Of a stretch of DNA of 64,000 bases, positions 33,173 to 43,958 are shown piece after piece (position 1 is the first letter of the stretch; every line of letters starts with the position of its first letter). The translations under genes were made by a program, and so were the position numbers. The notes under the pieces are model-generated. The model saw nothing but the letters and a program-made list of their open reading frames with translations, was not told the origin of the DNA and made no database searches. Source of the DNA: Trifolium pratense (Eukaryota; Streptophyta; Magnoliopsida; Fabales; Fabaceae); assembly GCF_020283565.1 (NCBI RefSeq), contig NC_060059.1, forward strand, positions 40,788,338 through 40,852,337. The letters run 5' to 3'.

Positions 33173-34429
33173 ATAAATTGCGCTTTTGATTCACTATTTT
33201 TTTACAATGATATTTTTGAACCTCTAACTTTATCTCATTTTATAAAAGGTTGACCATCTATTTATTTGATCAAGTCAAATTTCGTAGTTAATTTTCTCTT
33301 GGCTCTCTGCTCTTTATCTCAGCTACAATCCATCTCTTAGGATTATGATGAGATCTTAATTTCATCATCCACAATTTTGAACACATAGCCACTTAGTTGC
33401 TTGCAATTTATTTTTCCTCTCCCAACACTCTTCTAACTCTAACTATATATGTACGTGTTCCCTCATCATCACAAAAATATGTTTGGAAAAAATTCTCAAA
33501 TTCCTTTAGGGCTTGGCTATTTTCACAAAAATTAAGAGACCTTATTCAAATACCAAAATAAATAAAATATAAAATTCAAAATAATATTGTTTAATATTTA
33601 TTAATTCTAGCTTTTCGGTTATCAATTATCATCATATCTAAATTTAGAAGTATCCAATTGCTTATAGTCAGTTTACATAAATTTCTACGTTGTTTTTTTA
33701 TGCTTGTATCTTGTACGTGCCTCAACATCTTGAATCCATTACCTAACCATTTGTTTCAAGTTTGATCTTTCTTTTGTTTTTTAGTACCACTATGTTTTCC
33801 CAATCCGTATCCTATTTCGTTTCCTAGAAATTTTGTGGTTATTTCTTTGAAGAGTTGTTTTTGTTTTATTGAAAGTTAAAGACATAAAGTACATTGAATT
33901 ATTATAAACAACAAGTGAAGTTGATAAGTGCAAGCTGTCTAGTGTGCATCTTGTACTTTACATGTGGTCTCATTTTCTCATGCGGTTTGGGGTTCACCAC
34001 CGTTAAAAGGGGTAGTGACTTCAGTTTTTTGATAGTTAGGCCAATTAATCAGCCCACTGACCAGTTCCTTTCCAAGAAAGCTCCTCTTTTATCTTTCAAA
34101 ATGTTGAATTCCTACTAAACTAATTAAATATTAACATCAAGATATCAATCGTTTGTGAAAATCTTAACTCGATTCTTTATGGAAACAATTTTTTGTCGGA
34201 CTTTACTTACCTCATAATTAAACTTTAAATTATCGGAACTTCATTTCTCTGAAAACCAGAAAGTTAATAGCAAAATAATTAATAAGAAATTCAAATATCT
34301 ATTAATATTTATAAAGTAATATTTTTCTTATGCTGAAAACTAGAAAGAGTATGTAACATAATTTAATATACAATCTGAGACTAATCCAGTAACTATATAG
34401 TATAACTAATCTTATTTTAGTGTAGTTGA
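32318..34429. other. PABP 3' flank and intergenic DNA with a local duplication and AT microsatellite
   Basis: A block around 32659-32737 (GCAACTACTTTAGATGATTG and on) recurs diverged at 32911-32991. A TA microsatellite occupies about 33139-33170. No gene is supported in the rest. Confidence 0.55.
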
Positions 34430-34745
34430 TGTCAGGAGTCTCATATTGAGTATTTCAAAGTGTTTAATTTGATACTTAAACTATGAGGCTCTTTCACCTA
34501 TTGGACCAATCTTTTGGGTTCGACTCTCCTCATGTGTTTAAGTCCTAACAATTGTTGTTTGCATTGAAAACTGGGCCACAGAAAGGGCTACCTATAGGTT
34601 GGATTAAGGTACTCCAATGAATACTGTTAGGAGTCTCATATCAAGTATTTCAAAGTTCTTAACATGGTACTTAAGTCACGAGACTCTCTAACCTATTGAA
34701 TTAGTCTTTTGGGTTGAGCTCTCCTCATGTGTTTATATCATAACA
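34430..34745 (+). mobile_element. TRIM-like element: two 121-bp LTR-like repeats around a 74-bp core
   Basis: Direct repeats at 34430-34550 and 34625-34745 start TGTCAGGAGTC/TGTTAGGAGTC and end TAACA, so both have TG...CA ends with short inverted termini. They are diverged in the middle. The 74-bp core shows no TGGTATCAGAGC primer site, and no clear target-site duplication was seen. A solo relative lies at 21572-21681. The structure suggests an old miniature LTR element, but family membership is inferred. Confidence 0.5.
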
Positions 34746-35637
34746 ATGGACTCCAATAAAAATAAGATTAAAATTGTAAAAATAATAGCATAACATACAT
34801 TAAAATTTAAAATACAATGAATTTTGCTTAACCAAAGCAACTAAAAAAAATACAATGCATTTTGTCAATTCAGAATTTTGTAAAAAATGCATAAGGTTAT
34901 TCTTCTTTTTGTTTTGCCTTATGCTAAAGTTTATTCTTTATTTACCTATGGGTCATCATCATACTATTAATAATTCATGAAAACTACAAATTACGTAAAA
35001 TATGAACAAATAACAAACGTTGCTTATAACTAAATTATGTGAAAGTTATAATAGCATTGGTGAATTGAAATAAATAAATACACATAAGGTGCCAGAAATG
35101 TCAGAATCATGGGAAACTTTAGATATTGGCTAATTAGAAGATTCATATTCCAACAAAAAATAAAATTGAAGAAGCATATTCCAATCCAACAAATGAATAT
35201 GGTTTAGTTATTATTCAAAGAGGCCATTACGCAATGAGTTGTGAATCCAAGAGAACAAATTGGATACACAACAAGTTGATTGATTCAATAGCCAAAATAT
35301 AAATAAATGAAATAATATATAGAAGAAACTACGTACCTAGTGGAGACAGATGGAAAAAGCAAAGTAACCCCGTTTAGAAGGGTTAGGGAAGAAATTATTA
35401 GAAAGCACAAAGATGACCAAATTCATTCATAAAGAGAATAAAATAAGATACCCATGATTCGAGCAATGGCACACACCACCGTTTAAATTTAAATATCAGA
35501 ATCCATTAGTTTAGTTGATGTGGTTGAACTCTTTTCCAAGAAAAACAAAAATACTACTTTTGAGGTGAATAAGACAAAAATACTAATTAACAGGGGAAAA
35601 TATATTATACTAATGAAAATTTAGAGATTCACGTATA
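34746..35637. other. Intergenic DNA; small poly(A)-type direct repeat near 34809-34864
   Basis: AAAATACAATGNATTTTG occurs on both sides of a CTTAACCAAAGCAACT-plus-A-run segment with one mismatch between copies, like the other minimal poly(A) insertions. The remainder is AT-rich with no gene seen. Confidence 0.45.
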
Positions 35638-35967
35638 CCACACATTTTGAGGTATTGTCTGTTTTGGATTGCATGCGATTCTCTACGATTTTGTTCTTTG
35701 TAAAAGGTGATTCAGTAAGTTGAGGAGTATGACTTTTGTATATAAACTATTTTTAGTCTTAATTTCCAAGAAATATGAGACTTTAAGGTGTATCAGTCGA
35801 GGCTAACAGGCTAAAGTGCATGTGACTTCTGCTCCTTCCTTCTGGCGTCAATATTTTGTTCAAGTACTCTCAGATGTGTCACACCACATTCTGAGGCGTT
35901 GTGCTCTTTGGACCGCATGAACCCTCAAGATTTTGTCCTTTAGGCGACTCGGTGGATTGAGAAGTGT
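35638..35967. repeat. Direct repeat of an LTR-like block
   Basis: A block running ACCACACATTTTGAGGTATT, then TTTGGATTGCATGC and TTGTAAAAGGTGATTC at 35638-35730 recurs as ACCACATTCTGAGGCGTT, TTTGGACCGCATGA and TTTAGGCGACTC at 35882-35955. It directly precedes the minus-strand TRIM-like array. Its element is not recognised. Confidence 0.45.
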
Positions 35968-36484
35968 GGGTGTTGTTGGGTCATGGAGGGGTAGCTCGGG
36001 AGATCATCCACATTGAATTTAAGAGCAAATATCATACAAGTGAATTAGACACCGCATCTTTAACGTCCACTTTTCCAAAGCAATGTGAGACTTAACTCAT
36101 GTTGTACTTGCCACAATAATTTCACATCTTTACCCAAAATTTCAATTAAGACATTAGGTTTATGTCTCACTTATAAATTACTCAATATCCACTTTTCCAA
36201 GCTATGTGAGACTTAACTCACGTCGTACTTGCCACAATAATTGCCCCCTCAAGTGTGAGTACATCATTTAATTTGTTATGTTCCCCCTTAAGATGAAGCT
36301 TTTTCATCAATACACTAGTTGTACAGCCGTTGCGGTTGTACTCAACGAGATCGTCGTTTGACCACCTTTATCAGAAAGACTTTTGATACAAGGAATCAGT
36401 CGAGTACCCTTCGTCGAATTATCAAATTTGATACCATAATTGGGTTATAAGGGGGCTGCCTAGAGGATCATTAACATTGGGCTA

Positions 36485-36489
36485 ATAGC
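36485..36489. repeat. TSD of the TRIM array, left copy (ATAGC)
   Basis: ATAGC directly precedes the first TGTTGAATATG terminus and recurs at 37179-37183 directly after the last ATTTAACA terminus. Confidence 0.85.
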
Positions 36490-37178
36490 TGTTGAATATG
36501 TTGTTGTATTGTTGGAGTTTATCCAAGCATATTTAACATGGTATCAGAGCCGGGTTAAGGACTGCAATGTGGACATTTGACCCAGGACCACGCTAGGCGT
36601 GAGAGTGGGTGTTGAATATGTTGTTGTATTGTTGGAGTTTGTTTGAAGTCCCACATTGCTTAGGTTCCCGGACGGTTAAGTGTATAAATATGTGAGGGCA
36701 ACCTCACCCTTTGAGCTAGCTTTTGGGGATGAGATCCAAGCATATTTAACATGGTATCAGAGCCGGGTTAAGGACTGCAATGTGGGCATTTGGCCCAGGA
36801 CCACGCTAGGCGTGAGGGTGGGTGTTGAATATGTTGTTGTATTGTTGGAGTTTGTTTGAAGTCCCACATTGCTTAGGTTCCCGGGCGGTTAAGTGTATAA
36901 ATATGTGAGGGCAACCTCACCCCTTTGAGCTAGCTTTTGGGGATGAGATCCAAGCATATTTAACATGGTATCAGAGCCGGGTTAAGGACTGCAATGTGGG
37001 CATTTGACCCAGGACCACGCTAGGCGTGAGGGTGGGTGTTGAATATGTTGTTGTATTGTTGGAGTTTGTTTGAAGTCCCAAATTGCTTAGGTTCCCGGGC
37101 GGTTAAGTGTATAAATATGTGAGGGCAACCTCACCCTTTGAGCTAGCTTTTGGGGATGAGATCCAAGCATATTTAACA
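36490..37178 (+). mobile_element. Tandem TRIM retrotransposon array: four LTRs, three internal regions
   Basis: The LTRs start TGTTGAATATGTTG and end ATTTAACA, at 36490-36538 (internally deleted, 49 bp), 36610-36751, 36823-36965 and 37037-37178 (142-143 bp each). Every internal region is exactly 71 bp (36539-36609, 36752-36822, 36966-37036). Each begins directly with TGGTATCAGAGCCGGG, a primer-binding site for initiator methionine tRNA, and ends with the purine-rich GTGAGGGTGGG. There is no coding capacity, which defines a TRIM. GTGTATAAATATG inside the LTR is a TATA-like box. A single ATAGC TSD flanks the whole array, so it shares its topology with the Copia array. Confidence 0.9.
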
Positions 37179-37183
37179 ATAGC
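37179..37183. repeat. TSD of the TRIM array, right copy (ATAGC)
   Basis: It matches 36485-36489 exactly. After it the sequence of the older host LTR resumes with AACCATATAAGTGAG. Confidence 0.85.
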
Positions 37184-37940
37184 AACCATATAAGTGAGTT
37201 GGATACCACATCCTTACCCAAAATCTTAAGGCATTAGATTTATGAATTATGTTAGTTATATTTGAGTCATTCAAGACACGTCGTTTCCGCTGCACTTAAC
37301 GGACACGCCACCTAACCACCTTTGTCAATAAGACTTTCGATACAAGTCCATTTTTTTCAAGCAATGCCGGTCACCGGTTCTTTTATGCTCCCTCTCAAGC
37401 ATAGACTTTCTTTTTATATTCATACTCATTATGCCCCCTTAAGTGAAAACTTTCTTTTTCTTCATGCACTTGCACCACCATTGACCGCACTAAGTGAAAC
37501 ACGTTGCCTGACCACATTTGTCAAGAAGACTTTTGATAGTAGGAGTCGGTCAAATCTTTGATCGAACCATCGACTATGATACCACTGTTGGATCATGAGG
37601 GGACAGTCGTAGGATCATCCACATTAGACTCAGAGCAACCATACAAGTGAATTTGACACTACATCTTTCCTCACACTTATAAGTGTTCCACTTCAAGCAA
37701 TGTGAGACTTAACTCATTTCACACTTGTCACAATAATTACCCCTTAAATATGAGTCATTTAATTAAACTACTTTTAATTAGAATTCTAGATAATGTGGGG
37801 CTTTTAGATGTATCTAAAGAGAAATAAACTCAAATTGCACTAAACTTGTTTTCTGGTTTGCAAAACTTTATTCGTGAATTTAGAAACCAACCCACTAGAT
37901 AACATCTCTAAGCGTCCTGTTATTATTGAGTCTTTGTTTT

Positions 37941-38082
37941 TTGTTTTTTTTTTCACCACCAGTTGAATTTGGTTCAAGGGTCAATTCTGGCATCAAGTGG
38001 TTTTAGCCCCTCCCGATCGCAGTTACGAGGATCGAACCGCGGTCCTCCCTACCAAGTTCAACGTCAATCACCAATAAAACCA
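37941..38082 (-). mobile_element. tRNA-like SINE, minus-strand copy
   Basis: On the minus strand it reads GATTGACGTTGAACTTGGTA, a tRNA-like GGTTCGATCCTCG B box, CCACTTGATGCC and CTGGTGGTG, in the same order as 27249-27397. It is better preserved at the B box than the plus-strand relative. Confidence 0.6.
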
Positions 38083-38639
38083 AACTAACTATTGGTATGA
38101 TTATTAGTCTTGATCTAACCTTAGTAAGTCACATAATTTTAATACACATGATTAAATGGTTAGACTTAAAGAACTAATGAACTTCTGTTAATGTCAAATT
38201 GATTGAGAAAATTTAAATTGTAACCGAAACAATCACTCACCTTATTTTATTTATCTCCATCAATGTTCCTCTCACCGGTGAAGAGAAGAAAAAGAAAACA
38301 CAACTCATATTTTATATAACAACCAAAAAAATAAAGGAAAAAACGAAAATATCAAATTAATTTAAAGATAGTGTGGGGTGGTGGAACTGCCCTTGCAAAG
38401 GTGGTACCGGGGGATTTAAGGTCCATCTTATTTAAAAAATGACTTTAAGGTTGATGTCTTCACTCACGCCTCTTTAAAGCAAAGTAAAATTGATAGATAA
38501 CTTGAGAGCTATTTTGGTCTTTAAATGTATGAGATATTACCACTATACTAGTTATTATTAATTATATGTATAGAAATTATAAATATATCTATAGTTGTTT
38601 ATTTTTTTACTTGGTAGGTAGATTAAATTGTAACAAACG
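38083..38639. other. Intergenic DNA, nothing recognised
   Basis: AT-rich sequence without supported genes or repeats. Confidence 0.45.
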
Positions 38640-38847
38640 TAACAATGAATTGGTCCAAGTGATAAAGAGTTTTAGTCCTTTTTAAGTATTTTGTTAGGGG
38701 TTCGATTACTGACTATGTGTGTGGAAAAAATTCGGTTAGGAGGGGAGGACATACATTGGGTGATCCACAGGTTCCTTGACGGAAATTAATTATCGCTAAT
38801 GGTGGTGGGAACTTCGTACCAATATCATGGTAACTCAAAAAAAAAAT
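38640..38847 (+). mobile_element. tRNA-derived SINE with A and B boxes and poly(A) tail
   Basis: It begins CAATGAATTGGTCCAAGTG (A box TGGTCCAAGTG). The B box GGTTCGATTAC starts at about 38699, and it ends TAACTC with a run of ten As. It is the fuller relative of the copy in WOX4 intron 2 (24998-25160). No clear direct-repeat flank was identified. Confidence 0.65.
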
Positions 38848-41207
38848 TAGACGAAATGGTAAAAAATCCATTATAAACTCGTACACACGGTTGAGAAATT
38901 ATAATTTAAACTTCGATCATAACGTCCGACCTAACAATTTTGACATGGCAGCTGAGGTAGACTTATAAATAAAATCTAAATTTGTTGATTTCTTCTTAAT
39001 TTTGATACATTTAAAAATAAATAATACAAGGAGTTACATTTTCAAGACTAAAATAGTAATTTGACAAAAAAAAAAAATTTGTTGTAATCTCAAACCCAAA
39101 AGCAAAATCGTGCATGCATCATCACTCACAATCCACACCAGTAAGGCTGCAGGTATACATTAACGCTTACGCTAAATTTCACCTAAAAATGTACGGTCAT
39201 AAAATCTGGGGACCCTAGGATGTTTCATATTAGGTATTTTTATTTACTTATTTACTATTTATACCACATAATTTCTTCACCCTGCCAAAATGGGGGGATA
39301 TATCATTATCATATGTGAGACAAAGACAACAACAAAAGAAAAAGTCCTTAAATAGTTAGTCAAATTTCACAAGTCTAGCACCAAGATTTTGGACATATCA
39401 TATTGAGAAAGAGGTAGCATTGCATGTCATATGGTCGTGGACCCTAGATTTTATTATCATCATTATATAATAGCTAATGCCACGTGCACTATATTAACTT
39501 GATTTTTTTGTTTTTTTTGTTTTTACAAATCAATTAAATTATTTTTTATTTTATTATTATCATGAATATTATAAAAGAAAAAGAGAGTGGCACGTGAATA
39601 TATAAATATGAAGTGGATGGTATAAAAGAGAATGGGTGAAGTGGGTGCTTGGCGTGAAGGCAATGGAAACACAAATAGTATTAGAGAAGTGGGGATGGTT
39701 CTTGTTTGTTATGCCGTGAGAGTTTTACGTTACTTTTTCATAAATATATATAACTTTGAGTCTTTTTTATTTTTCTTTTTTACAATACAACCTTTTTCTT
39801 TTTTACAAAAAAATGTTACTTGTGACATTGTATAATATAAGTAACTTTTTTTAGGATACAATGTACTATATATAACTTGTGACATTGTATAATTATATTT
39901 TTTTAGAGGAAACTCTTTTCTTTTTTCTTTTTTATGAAATTTTAGAGGAAGCATTGTAAAATAACTTGTGAGTTGTGACATTGTATAATAATCGTAAGTT
40001 TAGTCAACAAATAATAATCATACAAGTTATTTTATTTAAAATAATATGATTGAGTTCAATATCTTCACACAAAAAATTATTATAGTTATTATAAAAAATT
40101 ATTATAATTGATTCAAAAAAAATTATTCAATTATAATTTTTTAGTAAGTTCATAAACTTTTTTGACTGAGAGATAAAAATTATATTTTAAGATATTAAGA
40201 CTCATTAAAGATATTGGTATTTTACAAAAGTCGTATATTCAATTATCAGGTCTAATATAAAATATTCGAGCATTTAATTTTTTTGACCAAATATTTTAAA
40301 TCTCGTTTACTTTTCAACGGTGTCATCACATATTGGTAAAAAAATGGTCAAAGTATTTTACAAAAGTCGTATATACTTATCAACACTGACCTAATATGAA
40401 ATATTCGAGCATTAATTTTTTCTGAACGATTTTGACCAAATATTTAAAATCTCGTTAATCCGTCTAATATAAAATATTAAAACGGTATTTATTTTTTAAA
40501 CAATTTTGACCAAATAAAATCTCATTTATTTGTCAACCGCGTCATCTCGAACTAGCAAAAAAATAATTATATTTTTTTAAGAAAATTTGGTCAAAAAATA
40601 TATATATATAAACACTGAATGCTACCATGAAAATTGCCTTGAATAATGCTAGACCATCTTTCTTTCTTTTTTTACAATATACTAGGCCAATTTTTTTTAA
40701 CTAGAATAATACATCAGTTATATTCAAATTTTGTTTGGGGAAGTGGGGACTGTGTTGGCAAACAGTGGTCATTTATTAGCATTAGGTTACTTTTGTTTGT
40801 TTAGAGAGACACACAACACAACAGAGGAAGATGCATTTTTAATTTGATTTAATTTTAATTTAATAATTTCATAAAACAAGGACCCATAAAATACAAACAT
40901 TACCTTCGGTAAGCTGCCAAACAAGGGCAGCACAGCAGGCACCCTTTCAGCCTCAGCCTCTGTATTCACATTATACCAATTACTACAATGTAATTCAGTA
41001 TTTACCAATTAACATTGCTAATAATATCTTGATTTTAATACCAATAATAAGATACCATATATTCAACTAACCTGGACTAAATTATAAAAAAAAAAATGCT
41101 TGAATTATTTTTTTAATGTTGTGAGAGATAAATGTTATAATTAAAGAGTAATTTTTTCGTCAAATAGATAAGTGGATGTACTAAAATTTTAACTCTAGTC
41201 TCAACAT
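38848..41207. other. Intergenic DNA with diverged local duplications
   Basis: ACTTGTGACATTGTATAAT-type blocks recur at about 39816, 39877 and 39970. A block of about 135 bp starting TTTTACAAAAGTCGTATAT occurs at 40220 and 40356, with a further partial copy to about 40560. A short open frame at 39632-39835 follows a TATAAAAG box and a CACGTG, but it has no family features. No gene is supported. Confidence 0.45.
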
Positions 41208-41250
41208 ATTATATACAATTTTTTTTTTTTTGTAAACCATTATATACAAT
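41208..41250 (-). mobile_element. Minimal poly(A) retroposon insertion with 12-bp direct repeat
   Basis: ATTATATACAAT occurs at 41208-41219 and 41239-41250. Between them is a T run and GTAAACC, which on the minus strand reads GGTTTAC and poly(A). Confidence 0.6.
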
Positions 41251-41289
41251 TTTTTTACTAACCGAATTATACTCATAGTACATATAATC

Positions 41290-41340
41290 AAGAGTAACTT
41301 AGTAAATTTGTCAAAAAAAAAAAAGAGTAACTTAGTAAAT
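41290..41340 (+). mobile_element. Minimal poly(A) retroposon insertion with 18-bp direct repeat
   Basis: AAGAGTAACTTAGTAAAT occurs at 41290-41307 and 41323-41340 without mismatch. The 15 bases between are TTGTC followed by As. This is the clearest member of the set. Confidence 0.75.
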
Positions 41341-41814
41341 ATATTTCTTTTCTTTATTACATAAAAATAATAACTAAACAATATACTCTCTTTTTTTAAA
41401 AGGAAACTATATCCTTAAAAAAATTGCTTATATATATGAATCTAAAAGAAGTATTATAATTTTACCTTTTTTTTCAGATAAAGAAATAATATTATAACTT
41501 AATTTATATACATGTTCAATGTAAAAAAGTAATATTATAATCATTTATAAATGTCATATTGTAAAAAATATTTCATTTTTTTTAATCTTCCAATCTTTAT
41601 GAGATGGAGTCCTAATAATCCGAAGCTCAATCGTAACCATTTATCGTCAATCACATATTCAATCATATAACTATATTAAAAGTAACATATATTTGATCAT
41701 CATTTATTGACATGGAAAAACATTTTACACCGCCTAAATCAAAAATAAATTCATTATATATTTTTATTTTGTAAACATTATCTGCATAGAAGGCCAAGCA
41801 CTAAACATGGATAG

Positions 41815-42358
41815 TCGATCATATCGTAAGAGTCTAATTCTTTTCACGTGACACAATTTCGATTCAAACACTAAATGTGAATGATCAATCATATCGTAAG
41901 AGTCTATAACTCTTTTCACGTGACACAATTTCCATTCAAATACTAAATGTGAATGATCGATCATATCGTAAGAGTCTAACTCTTTCAGCGCGACACAATT
42001 TTGATTAAAAAACTAAATATGGAAAGTTGAGTATATCGTAAGAAACCGACTCTTTTCGCACAACAAAATTCCGATTCAAATACTAAATATGGTAAGTTGA
42101 TTATATCATAAGACTCTAACTCTTTTCGCCCGGCACAATTTCGATTCAAAAACTAAATATGGAAACTTGCGTATGTCGTAAGAGACTAACTCTTTTCGCG
42201 CTTTCAATTCAAAAACTAAATACGGTAAGTTGATTATATCGTTAGACTCTACCTCTTTTCGCCCGGCGCAATTTCGATGATAATTTATTAAATTATATTA
42301 TATTATTATTATTATCATCGTAAGAGTCTAACTCTTTTCGCGTGACACAATTTCGATA
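41815..42358 (+). repeat. Minisatellite, about eight diverged units of 65-72 bp
   Basis: Units carry ATATCGTAAGAGTCT, CTCTTTTC, a variable CACGTGACA/GCGCGACA/GCCCGGCA block, CAATTTCGATTCAAA and CTAAATATGG. The first two units have a CACGTG G-box (41845-41850 and 41917-41922), later units have lost it. The last unit is broken by an AT-rich ATTATTATTATC insertion. The array ends about 150 bp before the CT-rich leader of the downstream RING-H2 gene. Confidence 0.8.
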
Positions 42359-42499
42359 ATAATTTATTATATTATTATTTTTAATTTTAGTGTGTAATAA
42401 TGCAATGGTAAAAATATATGATATGATTTTCATAATTTGATATCTTTGTTTGAAGGAAAGCAGCTTATGTTTGTTGTGTTGTGTCTCCACCTCCTCCAA

Positions 42500-43958
42500 A
42501 GCTATGACTTTTGCACACAAAAACACACTCTCTCTCTTCTCAATTGGGTTGTTTTTGTAAATTGAAGATTACTACCCTCTCTTTAATCTCTCCTCACATT
42601 TTTCATTTTTATTTCTATCTCATTTTTTCTCAGATATATCATTTCATTCTTTTCTTCCTTCACCAACAGCAACAACACCCTCTCTTCTTTTTCTCTTTTC
42701 CATTTTTTCACTATCCCTCTCTTTTTGTTAATTTTCTGTAAAACAGACACAACATAAAACAAAAACATCCTCAAAACCAACATGGGTTTGGGTTCTTTCC
42801 TTGTTTTTTCAGTTACTCATCGCATGTTTTTCTCATAGATCTGCCTTGTTTCATTTTCATCTGGTAAGTTTCTTTCACTTTTTCTTCGTTTTTCTTTTCA
42901 TTCTGATCACTCTTTGGTTTGCTTAGATTCAAAAACTATTAAAGTTTGAATTTTTCTGGGTTTTCAAATTTTAATTTTCGGTTTTGTTTGATGAACATTC
43001 AGCTTTTTTTTCTTAATTTTCCCAAACAAATTTTAGGGATTTTATTGTTTTTACAATTATTTTAACCTGATGATTGATAAAGTATAGTTTTTTATTGTTG
43101 GGTCTAGAATTGTTTAATCCAGGTTGGTTTATACCCAATTCGGTGTTGCTATAGTTTTTCTGATTTTGGCAAAAATCTTGGTTTTTTTCTCTTTGTTTTG
43201 TAGATTACTGTAAAAAGGAGTTGACTTTATGTTTTATTCTTTGTGGGTATTTTTTTTATTTTTCTGGTTGATATGCAAATTATTTTTGATGATATTGAAT
43301 TGGCTTGGCAATGCTGTGTTAGTGGGTTTTTGTACTGCAGAATTCTATAGGTTTGACTGGTAATGGTAATTGTGATGTTTGGAAATGCTTTCATGTTAAT
43401 TATCATGAATTTTGTGCTTATGATGAAACTTAGCTACATTGATTATTTTGATGGCTATGATTTTATTATGTTGCTGTATGTTTATTTTGTTATATTGTTT
43501 CACAATGTTGAAGTAGAATTTGTGCTGATAACACAAGTTACTTTGTTCTTGATAGTTGATTGTTTTTGTTGATCACTCTGCCTATAGGTTGCTTTGGTTT
43601 TCTCATTGTTGTTTCAACTTTCGTTAGAATTTGTGCTGACAACACAAGCTACCAATTGTGTTTTGAGATTGAAAAATGTGTTGTATGTTATCACAGATGC
43701 TTCTGATTGTTGAATGTTGCCTTCATAACTCATCTTGAAATGATTATTATGAACTTGGTTTCTCTGATGATCATTATTTGATGTGACATACAGCATTTTA
43801 GTGATAGTGAATTCTTCAAGTCGTGTCCACTTTTAATGTTTACTGATCAATTTTGTGTTTTTTGTTGGACAGATCAGCTAAACTTTGTGCATTGTTGTAT
43901 TGAGGAAATTGTTTCAAATATTTAACTGTATTGAGTTGGGAAACATATACATTTCTCA
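42500..43958 (+). promoter_or_regulatory. 5'UTR with a 1-kb leader intron, RING-H2 gene
   Basis: A pyrimidine-rich leader (CTCTCTCTCTTCTC and similar) ends with CATCTG at 42863. It is followed by a strong donor GTAAGT. The acceptor TTGTTGGACAG ends at 43872, giving a T-rich intron of about 1,009 bp at 42864-43872 before the ATG at 43959. Leader introns of this size often raise expression of plant genes. The transcription start itself is not visible. Confidence 0.55.

Larger units (their letters stand above)
35974..37732 (-). mobile_element. Older TRIM-like multi-LTR array on the minus strand, interrupted by a second TRIM array
   Basis: LTR-like blocks start TGTTGGGTCATGG (35974), TTGGGTTATAAGG (about 36439) and TGTTGGATCATGAGG (37586). 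They share GGATCATCCACATT- and AATGTGAGACTTAACTCA-type segments and end near CTTGCCACA (36236) and CTTGTCACA (37732). On the minus strand two of them are followed at once by TGGTATCA, the start of an initiator-tRNA primer site (plus positions 36429-36436 and 37577-37584). Inferred structure: LTR, core, LTR, core, LTR, diverged. A plus-strand TRIM array (36490-37178) has inserted into the middle LTR. Confidence 0.5.

Noticed and set aside
39632..39835. 67-codon frame after a TATAAAAG box
   Set aside because: The promoter-like context is suggestive, but the peptide has no motif and ends in low-complexity T-rich sequence; not enough to call a gene.
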